A DNA stretch of 64,000 bases from Semisulcospira habei. Taxonomy: Eukaryota > Mollusca > Gastropoda > Semisulcospiridae. Positions 31,846-40,977 of this stretch are shown piece by piece. Location of the stretch: positions 17,364,131-17,428,130 of the forward strand of contig BTPG01000004.1 in NCBI GenBank assembly GCA_036245525.1, read 5' to 3'. Numbering within the stretch: the first letter of the stretch is position 1; each line of letters opens with the position of its first letter. A model generated the notes under the pieces. That model did no database searches, was not told the DNA's origin, and saw only the letters and a list, made by a program, of their open reading frames with translations. The translations under genes and the position numbers were made by a program.

Positions 31846-32957
31846 TTACCTATGGCGCGTTCGGAGCCAGGAAGGAGTGCTGCGCCGCCGAGAATCGCCC
31901 ACGAGTGCCAGGTTCTTTTGATGTCCCGAGAGGTCTCCTAGGTAGAAGCGGGCGAAGGTGGAGCTTGATCGCCACCGCATCGCCGCCACAATGTCTCTCA
32001 CCGCACAGTTGCGGTCCAATGCGACACTTGTGGAGACCGCTCTGACCTCGAGCGCCCGGATCTGCAGCCTCTTAGCCCTCTCAGGGGAGAGGTCTTCATA
32101 CGCAGACCGGACGACCCTGTGGAGCCAAGAGGGGATTGTTTGGGCCGAAATGTCATTCCTGCCATGCCGCAGAGGCTGGAAGAGGAGTGTCCGGCCCCGC
32201 CGGTGGGGCGTGTTCTGCGCAGGAAGATCCATAAAGTGCGTACAGAGTCGTGCTGTCGCGATTCCTGTGACTGGTCTAACCCATTGAGGGGTTGGAGCGT
32301 GATTACGTGTGCTCCGACCACAGGCAGCCTGTTCTTGCCAGGAAGGCAGGGTTTGTCAGGCGCTGCAACGACCCGTTCACTCTGCACTGTAGACAGGACG
32401 GGTCCACAGACAAGGCGTGGAGTCGCTGAAGCTAAAGCGAGAGTGAGGAGGAAACACGTCTGCCTGGTTACATCCGCCAAGGCGGCCAGGGGCAGAGGTG
32501 TGAACCAGCCTGAGTTAAGCCACGTGAGAACCCCGCAAGGTCCCCGCATGAAATCAGGGAACACTGAACTGGGCGCTGCAATTCGAAGTGGGCCAAAAGG
32601 TCCGCCAGGTCTGTGCACACACCTGGATCCGGCCGGCCCCAAGTGCCGGTACATGTCGGCGATCATGGCGTGATATCCCCGGATGGTGATGGGGGCCAGA
32701 TCCTGATCTATAAAGAGCCAGACGAAGAACTTGGCCAGCTGGGGCACTAAAGGCCGTGGGGACAGGTCTCTGGCGCAGCACCAGGCCTGCCAGACCCTCC
32801 ACTTCCCCTCGTACATCTTCAGGGTGGAATTCCTGCGAGCTGCTGTGACAGTCAACACTGCCGCACTCGAGAAGCCTTTTGCGGAGAGGGCTTTCTGCAC
32901 AACCTCCAAGCATGTAGTTGGAGCCTCTCTGGGCAGGGGTGGAACAGGTTCTGCCAT
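31846..32957 (-). pseudogene. DIRS tyrosine recombinase, copy A
   Basis: The N-terminal part (32957 downwards) has a SAM-like core-binding domain (ALSAKGFSSAAV, YEGKWRVWQAWC, LAPITIRGYHAMIADMYRHL). The frame changes near 32230. The C-terminal part (31846-32232) has ISAQTIPSWLHRVVRSAY, RALEVRAVSTSVAL and STFARFYLGDLSG. The last Tyr is the expected nucleophile. The residue expected to be the catalytic His of the H-x-x-R box is Leu here (RALEVR), while copy C has RAHEVR. The enzyme would join the circular DIRS cDNA to the target. This copy is broken by frameshift. Confidence 0.75.
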
Positions 32958-32964
32958 GGCTGCT

Positions 32965-33999
32965 TCAGCATCGTGCGCGGCGAAGGTAGCCGCTGCAGGG
33001 GGGGTCTGAGGCCAGGCTCAGGTCTGTCAGCCAGCTTTGGTTCCAACTGAAGGAGGCCACCAGGAAGATGACCACATTGGAGCCTCTGAGCTTAGGCGAC
33101 GAGGCCTTCCCAAGGGACCAAAAGGGCATCCACCGCCCAAGCGAGTGGGTCTGAAACGGGTGAGACAAGAGGGGAAGTTGGGTGTTCCCCGTGTTGCGAA
33201 CCGGTCGACCCGTGGCATCTCCCAATGAGCGCCGATCATCTGGAAGAGCTCCGGCCTGAGCGTCCACCGGCGTGCAGGAGCTGCCCTTGATGGGAGAGGG
33301 AGTCCGCGAGCGCATGTAGGTGGCCTGGGATGCATCGTGCCCGGAGCGAGATGTCACGGTCTCTGCACCAAGCAGTAACTGGGACAGGAGCATGCAAAGG
33401 GAAGGCAAGTGGGTGCCCCCTCGCCACTGAATGTAGGACACCACCGTCGAGTTGTCCGAGAGAATCAGAACCCCCTGGCGCCTGAGGCGAGGTTCCCAGC
33501 ATTCCAACACCCAGCCCACCACCTCCAGTTCCAAACAGTCGCCGTGCCCGTTCTGTAAGGTCGGAGGCCACTGGCCCAAAGTCCCGACGAACTCGGGGAG
33601 GAGATGCGCGCCCTCCGCCCCCCCCCCCCCCCCCCCCACCAGCCTGACCGGCTCGCGTCCATACACAGCGCGAGCCATGGTGGGGGGAATGCAAGGGTTA
33701 CTCCAGACCTGAGCCAAGCGGTGTCCACCCATCTTCGGAGGTGTGGTCAAACCAGGGATTTCATCGGACCTGGTATTACCAGGTCGCCCGAAGACGGGCG
33801 CCCGTGGTAGAGGAAAAGGAACGGGATCGGCCACGAATATAGTCTGCCGCAGGTAAGCAGGTTCACTGCCACGCTGATAAGTAGTCTGCCGCAGGTAAGC
33901 AGGTTCACTGCCACGCTGATAAGTCCCAGCAGCCGGGTCCTGGCCAGGCACGTGTCCGCGATGCACACCCGACGCGCTGACTGCGCCAGCCTCTGTCAT
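32965..33999 (-). pseudogene. DIRS pol remnant, copy A (RNase H and C-terminal region)
   Basis: The frame contains a VLILSDNSTVVSYI RNase H-type block and, in shifted frames, WMPFWSLGKASS and VVIFLVASFSWN, matching the DALSIPWDG...VLLLVAPINW region of copy C. A 42-bp unit is perfectly duplicated at 33840-33881 and 33882-33923, giving a 14-residue repeat (GSEPAYLRQTTYQR). A C/G homopolymer (33618-33639) gives a glycine run. The reverse transcriptase that should precede this region is deleted. Confidence 0.75.
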
Positions 34000-34032
34000 G
34001 CGCTTCCATAAATCTCACCCTGTTCTGCATGG

Positions 34033-35870
34033 TCAGAAAGTCCATTCCCACATGGACGAAGGTGCGGGAGGGTGAGAGGTCTGATCCCGTGGTTGACCAG
34101 GAAGCCCAGTTGCTGCAAGAGTGACAAAACTGTCCCGGTCCATCTCTCCGGGGAAGCCCAGAAATCTGCTATGCGGCAGACCACCCTGTGTCGCTAACTC
34201 CAGGAAGCCGAGGCAGGCTAAGGCATCAGGCATAAGGGTTGCTGGCTTATCAAGGCCCGGGGTCGAGTCTCTCCCAGCATTCCCATTACCTCTGCTCTGC
34301 GCCAGAGCCTTTGCGTCCACTGGTGGGAGGCACTTAAGGCCTGGGAGCGTCCCGCATACCAACTCTGCTGAAAGCGGATATCGACATCTGCGACCATCGC
34401 TGTTCAGCGAAGAAATTCCTCTCCCCCAACTTGCCCTGCTGCAGGTGGGAGTTGAATGCGTCCATGAGGTCTCGAAACAAGGGTGGTTGCGGGAGGGACT
34501 TGATGCGCTTGGCCTGCCGCGAGGCGTCGACAGAGGCCGAGGTCTGCTGCTTGAGGGGAGGAGATGGAGGGTACACGTCTGGAGGGAGGGAGCTGGTGAT
34601 CACGCATGCGGCCGCGTCCCGGGCCTTAATGGTCTCTGATCCTGCAGCTCCGTGAGAGGCGGCGGGCAACGAGCGGTGGAGTGAAGAGTGAGGAGTGCTG
34701 CCAGCGGCAAAAGAATTTGGTTATTTGGGTTTAACGCCGAGCAGGCAACTAGCGGCAAAAGAAGGTGCTGCTGGGCGCAGAAAAAAAGCGCCAAAGTGGA
34801 GTCCTCCGGATGTAGACTGAGAACGTCCTCTTTCACCTCCCCTCCCGGGGGGGGGGGGGGGGGGGGGGGGGGGGCGGAGGGGGAGCGGGCACCGATGCGC
34901 GGGCGGACAGTAGAGGGCATCTTGTGGGCAGGGAGGCCCACGAGCACAACGAGCACAACGGACCCGCCTGAAGAAGGGGTCCGCAAACCCGAAGGGCAGG
35001 TGTGTCGCTCAGAGGAGTCCGCCCTCCACCAGGTAGGGCGAGCACCTGAAGCCAAAACGGTACTCACCTGCGATTGAAGGCACCGTGGCCGCGCAGAAAG
35101 GCAGCCAGCCCGCGAGCCCTCTCGTGCAAGAAGGCTCGAGTCAGCATGGCGCGAGTCCCTCCACCCGCGCCGCGGCGAGCGGGAGCGGAGTGAGTCGGAG
35201 CGATGAGTCCTGAACCGTGGATAAGGGCTCCTAGAGCGCCGTCGGATGGCCCTCCACCCAGGACTGACTTCGGGTGACGGCGAGTGTCCGTGACGCGTGT
35301 CCATCCGTCCTCTGGTGCCTTGGCGGTCTGTGATCTGAGCCCTGTGCCGCCGGGTGGATAGGCGCCGTATGGGCAGGGCTCAAGTGGGAGCGGGCGTCCA
35401 GAGCGCTCAGCTGAAGGGGCAACACTTGTGCGAGGCCTCAGGCGGGAGCCCATCGGGCCTGTGAACGCCTCTCTCATGTGCTTCTCTTATCATCGGCCTG
35501 GGCCCTGGTCTCAATCTGTCTTAGTCCAGCCATCCCTGCATCCATTAGTAGTCACAGCAGCTGCAGTTGCGGTAGCTGAGGGGCGAGGCCCCAGTGGCTG
35601 CAATCCACGGTCCCAGGCGGCCAAGGGTCAGTCCCATCTAAAGAAGTCCCAGAGGCGGGACCAGTGATGCTCCTTCCACAAGTCGCAAACCTTGCACGGT
35701 CGGGATAAGGAGCAGCCAGAGCAGGGTAGGCAGCGGTCATGGTTGTCACTAGGCCACAGGAACCCCCAGCATATGGGGCACGAGCGCAGCTGGGCACTGC
35801 AACAGACCAACAGAGCACGCAAGCGGAAGCGTCGCTGCCCGTAAGCAAACAGACCATATTTTCATATCTC
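34033..35870 (-). pseudogene. DIRS gag-like region, copy A
   Basis: The 5' part (35628-35822) is Cys-rich: CPICWGFLWPSDNHDRCLPC and CKVCDLWKEHHW, resembling the cysteine box near the start of animal DIRS gag proteins. Downstream, 34334-34669 holds SLPPDVYPPSPPLKQQTS and QAKRIKSLPQPPLFRDLMDA, matching copies B and C. Several frames are used, and a G run (34849-34874) disrupts the middle. It would bind element RNA in the particle. Confidence 0.65.
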
Positions 35871-35969
35871 CTTCTTCCTTTTTTTTTTTTTCTTTTATTT
35901 TATCTAGGACAGGTGTCCAAACATATCAGTGCAATACCCTGCTTCACCGCGTGGTGGCGTGAGGAAAGA

Positions 35970-36353
35970 TTGATTGATTGATTGTACATTGCTTACCGTC
36001 CCGACAGCAACAAGACTTTCTCAGGACGTGCCTGCACTGCTTGTGAAAAAAACTAAACAGAATATTGAATGTATGTCGCCAGCCGGTCCAATACGTTAAA
36101 TAAACCTAAGACATGGGGCCTAAATAAAGCTAAGACCATTTAGCAACACACATCCAACATCAAGAGCTACATGCAGCGCAGACAGTAGGGAGAGTTTTAA
36201 AAAGGCAAATACAGGTGAGGACCAAGGGTAGACAGAAACACATGCCCCAGAATAGAGGAGAAAACCCACCCTGTGGGGATGACCAGGGTGACCCTGGGAA
36301 CTAAAAAGTGGTAAACCCCACCCACGTCCCCCAAGGCAGACCCGGGTGGGGGT
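35970..36353 (-). mobile_element. Short retroposon S1, copy 2
   Basis: Inserted in DIRS copy A with a 13-bp target duplication bearing one mismatch: 'gcgtgaggaaaga' (35957-35969) and 'gcgtgatgaaaga' (36354-36366). It begins (GATT)n, that is, a (AATC)n tail on the minus strand, then 'acagcaacaagactttctca'. Non-coding. Confidence 0.85.
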
Positions 36354-36619
36354 GCGTGATGAAAGAACAAAAGCAAGCAAGGCCGGAGACCGTCCACCAT
36401 GGCTGACAACTCGAGCGCTAACCGAGACCTTACCTCATTAAAGTCTCTGTGGGAAGCGGGAGGGCTCGGAAGAGAAAAAGAAACCCGTCAGGCGCAGCCA
36501 CCACACACAAACCAGTCTCTCGTAAGAATCCAACACAGGCGAAGTGAAAGTCCAGTGCACAACACGAGGTAATTCACACAATGCAAACCGGTGCAACCTT
36601 CCGAAAGGCAGCTAAGCGT

Positions 36620-36815
36620 GAAACTGGTGGGTCAGCCCATAGGGCCTTATGGGAAGGGAGGGGAAGCCACCCGGGGCTGCATATGGTGAACGACTCCCTG
36701 GAGTCACCTCCCCGGTTGTGCTGTCACACAACGGACTTAGGCTGAAATCAGGTGAGTTAGCGTACCTTCCTTTTAGTAATGCCATCGGTAAGGGTTTTGA
36801 GGAAATAAATGCACA
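36620..36815. repeat. Right terminal repeat of DIRS copy A
   Basis: The reverse complement of the left end: 'cagcccatagggcctta', 'ctccctggagtcacctcccc' and 'agtaatgccatcggtaag' pair with 28187, 28100 and 28310 respectively. The element stops near 'gaggaaataaat', where the T1 repeat begins. Confidence 0.8.
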
Positions 36816-37379
36816 TGTCAAAAACAGATTATAAACAGGAACGGCCAACCCAGTATGGCTCACATGTGTAACCAATCCACATAACTCATCTAACCTTCAT
36901 GACCTTGAACTTTCCAATAGGTCACTGAAAGGATCAAGTGTTCAAGCATCCTAACAGAAGTGTTGACTTTTGCAAAATCCAAGTTTTCTCAAAGTTAATG
37001 CATTTTCACACACCTGTCAACTTCTCATGACCCTTGACCTTTGTAAAGGAACAACCAAATCAGCGGGCATACGAGGGACTCATAATCAGTACCTTTGTGC
37101 CAAATTTGATTGAAAAGTTTACAAAAACTGGCAGTTTTCAGATATTTGCCGACTTCTTCAGATGCCTAACCTTTCTAAGAAGTCATCCAAATTAGTATGC
37201 ATAAGGTCATACCATTACGTATCTCTATACCAAGTTTGGGTTTGAAGTCGTAATAGTACTCGAGGACAAATTTTGCCACAATACGGGTAGTTTTGACCTA
37301 TTTCTTGAGCCCCCTGTGACCCTGACCTTGGAGAAGTCACTGAAATTAGTATGATTAGCTAGATCTTGCTGCAAAGTAT

Positions 37380-39095
37380 GGCAGGGTACGGCAGAGGAAA
37401 AGAAACGGGGTGAATAAGGAAGTGAAAGCTGCAATCAGACAGGCAAGGCTGGCATACAAACACAAGGTGGAAATGAAACTCGTTAGTGGTAATTTGCGTG
37501 CTGCTGTCAACAATGCCAACGATACACATAAATCGAAGATTGGTCTTGCGGGCTTCAGTGACGGTACCTTGCCTGATGCTCTTAACTCCCTTTTTACCCG
37601 TTTCGAAACACGCGATTTTTCGTCTGATGTAGCTGATCTGAGAAAGTCACTGACACACGATGGCTCTATTGTTATTGAACAAGAGAGTGTTGAGAAGTGT
37701 TTGAAAATGATTAATGTGAACAAGAGTGCCGGTCCTGATGGGATCTGTGGCAGGACGTTGAAGTTCTGTGCTGAACAGCTTAGTGGTGTTTTTCAACACC
37801 TTTTCCAGCTCTCCCTAGATAACTGCTCTATTCCCTCCACATGGAAAACCTCAACGGTCATTCCACTTCCCAAGAAAGATAACCCCAAACAACTGAACGA
37901 CTTCCGACCAGTTGCATGAAAACCCTTGTCATGAAAACGTTGGAGAAGATTGTCCGAGCTTTTGTTTTGTCTGCAACTGAAAGTAAAATGGATCCATTGC
38001 AGTTTGCTTACCGGGCTGGAAAGGGCGTTGAAGATGCCAAGCTGTTCATTCTAGACAAACTGTACACTCATCTGGAGAGACCCGGTGCACATGCCAGGAT
38101 CCTATTTACTGACTTCTCCTCTGCCTTTAATACCATGCAGCCACACCTGTTAGCCCATAGATTACTGTCTAATTTCAACCTTCACCCACAGCTTGTTTTG
38201 TGGATTACAGATTTCCCTATCGGTAGACCACAACGTGTTTTAGTTAATGGTCGCTTCTCTAGTACTGCTGTCACGTGCACCGGGTCCCCCCCAGGGGTGC
38301 TGCTTATCTCCACTCCTTTACATCTTGTACACTGACGATTGTAGGAGTTGTCATGATGACAGTTATATTGTCAAGTTTTCAGATGACAGCACCTTGCTTT
38401 CCCTTCAGCAAGGGTCATCTGATGAACATGAACCGTCATTGACTGACTTTGTTCAATGGTGCGATGACTCGTTTTTAGAGCTTAACGTGGGTAAGACATG
38501 TGACCTTATTGTTGATTTTAGGATGAACAAGCAGGATCACAGTAAGACTATTATACATGATAAGGAAGTTGCCATTGTCCAGAAGTATAAATACTTAGGC
38601 ACCATCTTCGATGATAAACTCAGCTGGGATGACAATACTGAAACTGTTGTGAAGAAAGGCCAACAGAGATTGTATTTTCTGAGAAAGCTGAACTCTTTCT
38701 CTGTTGACAGGACCATTTTAACTTTGTTTTACAAATGTTTCTTAGAAAGCGTCCTGACTTTTTCGTTCATTTGTTGGTTCCCAAATCTTAGTGTTAAAAA
38801 CAAAAACAGTCTTCAGAGAATTGTTCATCTCAGCTCCAAGATCATTGGGGAAGAACAGAGAAGTCTAGCCGTGTTCTGCGACCGTCAGATTGTAAGAAAA
38901 GCCACTTCCATCCTGGCTAATGATGCTCATGTGATGAAAGACCTCTTTGAATTGCTACCGTCTGGCCGCCGATACAGACAACCACCATGTAAAACCAACT
39001 GTAGGAAACTGTCTTTCATCCCTGTTGCCATCCGTCAGACTGTTAAATATTTTGTAATATACACAGCTATTAAAAGTGTGTGTGTGATGTGCCAG

Positions 39096-39187
<92 letters not shown>

Positions 39188-39530
39188 ATGCAGCTGTTTC
39201 ATTGCGTGGGTATCGCTGGCCTGGATGGACAGTTGTAGAGGGTGTAAGTGGAAAGTAAGACGTTAATGTGTTCGCTGATAATGTCGTTAATAATGCTCTT
39301 TAAGTTTTAAATGCTTTAGTAATTGTATTAGTTTAGAATTTTTAATATGTCTTAATATTAGTATTATAAGTCTTACAGATTAGAATATTAATATCAGGTA
39401 CAAATGGGATATCAGAATGTCCTGATATTAATTAATGTTTATTAAATGATTTTATTTGATTGTTTCCCCCGTCCACACAAATGTAATTGCCCTTTAAGGG
39501 ATAAATAAGTTATTTGAATTAATTGAATTG
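37380..39530 (+). mobile_element. CR1/Rex1-like LINE, 5'-truncated
   Basis: Inserted in T1 with the target duplication 'aaagtat' (37373-37379 and 39531-39537). RT pieces are in three frames: 37410-37919 (KSAGPDGICGRTLKF, STVIPLPKKDN), 37916-38335 (FTDFSSAFNTMQP) and 38247-39266 (GCCLSPLLYILYTDD, VKFSDDSTLLS with the Asp pair, KYLGTIFDDKL). A long (TG)n tract (39089-39183) sits inside the 3' region, and the end is 'aataagttatttgaatt' plus GAATT-type repeats. The endonuclease is lost. It is closely similar to 1478-2625. Confidence 0.85.
39089..39183. repeat. (TG)n microsatellite
   Basis: About 47 TG repeats in the 3' part of the LINE. The related copy at 1478-2625 has a much shorter tract at the same place (2251-2278). 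Confidence 0.95.
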
Positions 39531-39617
39531 AAAGTATCCTTGAGCCAAGTTTGAAGACTGTGCTTTTGGCTTGAATAGACACTGAGGAAACATCAACATT
39601 ATAGTTTACCATGGACA

Positions 39618-40076
39618 TGTGACGAGCTGTGTTTTGTATATGTGTTAATATTATATTTATTACGTCACCCCTCTGGTCAATGGTCAATACATTGTAGCAT
39701 GATTTTGCGCGGCCGGTTGCCACCGAGCTGCCGAGTGTGGGTTCTGGCAGAGGTGACCTACTTAGCCCCAGTCTTAGTGATTTTCCTTTTGGCCGTCCCA
39801 TCTAAATTTAGCTGGAAGTGACCAATCATTTAATTAGACCAGTGGTAGACATCGACCTTGACCCAGTAGCGCCCCCTCGTGGTAGCGTCTCCACGCGAAG
39901 AACGCATTTGTTGTAACGTCACGACGGAAGCAAGACCTAATTGAGCATCGAATTACCTACACAAGTTTTGTCGAACTGGGCCTCTGTGTACTGCCTCCTT
40001 GGTGGAGAAATAAAAACATCTTCACAAGGCGCAACATGGCCTCCCTGTCTCTTTTGTTGTAATCCGCCCCACCACA
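39618..40076 (+). repeat. 5' LTR
   Basis: 459 bp from TGTGACGAGC to CCCCACCACA, with TG...CA ends. An AATAAA signal is at 40009-40014. Upstream control lies in this LTR, but no clear TATA box was picked out. Confidence 0.95.
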
Positions 40077-40081
40077 TCTTT

Positions 40082-40100
40082 TGGCGTCGCCGACAGGATT
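40082..40100 (+). promoter_or_regulatory. Primer binding site, tRNA-Ser type
   Basis: 'tggcgtcgccgacaggatt' starts five bases after the LTR. It would pair with a tRNA 3' end ...CGGCGACGCCA, as expected for a serine tRNA. The exact tRNA is inferred from general tRNA-Ser 3' ends. Confidence 0.75.
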
Positions 40101-40127
40101 ACTACAGGACAAGGAGGCAGTGCCCAG

Positions 40128-40943
40128 ATGGCGGAGAACCAGCAACAGCCCGTGGCCATTCCACCCCCACGACTGCCTCGGTTTGCTGGCAACGGCGTGG
40201 TTTCAGCAGAAGACTTTGTCCCAGAGGCCGAGCATGCTGCAATCACCTTCAAGCTATCAGGTGCGGTGGGAGCTGACTGGATCCTGCGGCACCTGGAGGG
40301 CAATGCCAGGAGGGAGGTGATGTCCCGGCCTTATGAGGAGCGAAGCACCCCAGAGAAGGTGGTCAACATCATCAAAGCAACATTTGGCGACCAACGTGGC
40401 CTTCTCGCTCTTAAAGGAGCGTTCTACAGTAGACGGCAGGGACAAAATGAAACTGTTCTTGAGTACGCCCAGGCCCTCACCATCTTGTCAGGGCGCATGC
40501 ACTCACTTGAGGCGGTGTCAGACAAGTGCATAAGAGATGTTTTCATGGAAGGTCTCCAGTCTCTTAACCTGCGGAGGGAACTGCGGCGCCAGGTTGCAGA
40601 CAAAGCCGAGCTCAAGTTCTCAGACGCACGAGAAGTGGCATTACAGTGGGCCCGGGAGGAGGGAGAGGAGACAGAGGTGCTGGCAATCTCCCAGCAACAC
40701 CTAGCCAGTGCACCAGGCCCAGCACTACCCATTCTACCGGAGCTGGAGGCCATGAAGCAACAGATAGCAGCCCTCACCACAGCGTTTGCCGAAATGAGAG
40801 CTATGTGGACACCAACCACCAAACCACCTACGTGGAAACCTCGTGGCGTTTGCTGGAACTGCGGGCGGCATGGTCATCGGCAAGCACAATGTACAGCACC
40901 ACCTAGCAGAAGTGGGCCGGGAAACGACAGACCTCTGCTGTGA
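40128..40943 (+). CDS. gag: Gypsy Gag with one zinc knuckle
   Basis: 271 codons, intact. It starts MAENQQQPVAIPPPRLPRFA. The middle has the retrotransposon-gag capsid fold signature (ADWILRHLEGNARREV, FYSRRQGQNETVLEYAQAL, FMEGLQSLNLRRELR). A CCHC knuckle, CWNCGRHGHRQAQC, lies near residues 246-259. Gag forms the particle and packages RNA through the knuckle. The stop is at 40941-40943, and pol lies in the -1 frame, entered by the signal at 40919-40977. Confidence 0.95.
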   Translation: MAENQQQPVAIPPPRLPRFAGNGVVSAEDFVPEAEHAAITFKLSGAVGADWILRHLEGNARREVMSRPYEERSTPEKVVNIIKATFGDQRGLLALKGAFYSRRQGQNETVLEYAQALTILSGRMHSLEAVSDKCIRDVFMEGLQSLNLRRELRRQVADKAELKFSDAREVALQWAREEGEETEVLAISQQHLASAPGPALPILPELEAMKQQIAALTTAFAEMRAMWTPTTKPPTWKPRGVCWNCGRHGHRQAQCTAPPSRSGPGNDRPLL

Positions 40944-40977
40944 GTAGCCAAGCAGTAGGGGAGGAAGAGCTGGCTAC
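40919..40977 (+). promoter_or_regulatory. -1 ribosomal frameshift signal with H-type pseudoknot
   Basis: The slippery heptamer G_GGA_AAC (40919-40925) is in the correct gag phase (codons GGA AAC). After a 6-nt spacer, stem 1 pairs 40932-40939 with 40951-40959 (eight pairs, one bulged T at 40956). Stem 2 pairs 40944-40950 with 40971-40977 (seven pairs). Loop 1 is 4 nt and loop 2 is 11 nt. After slippage, decoding continues at 40925 directly into the protease frame. Pairings were found by eye. Confidence 0.85.

Larger units (their letters stand above)
27981..36815 (-). mobile_element. DIRS-type retrotransposon, copy A (internally deleted)
   Basis: Read on the minus strand, this goes from the right terminal repeat (about 36620-36815) through gag-like (34033-35870), RNase H/C-terminal pol (32965-33999) and tyrosine recombinase (31846-32957) to the left terminal repeat (27981-28345). 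The terminal repeats are inverted, as in DIRS1-like elements. DIRS elements use reverse transcription and then insert by a tyrosine recombinase, without target duplications. The reverse transcriptase palm is missing here. Removing the LINE (28406-31809) and the short retroposon leaves about 5 kb. Frames are broken throughout. Confidence 0.85.

Noticed and set aside
28418..36380. Many plus-strand open frames (for example 29909-30253, 32119-32673, 34121-34639)
   Set aside because: They are antisense shadows of the minus-strand LINE and DIRS genes.
39442..39801. Minus-strand 119-codon frame
   Set aside because: It spans the LINE tail, the T1 fragment and the Gypsy LTR, which are three unrelated sequences.
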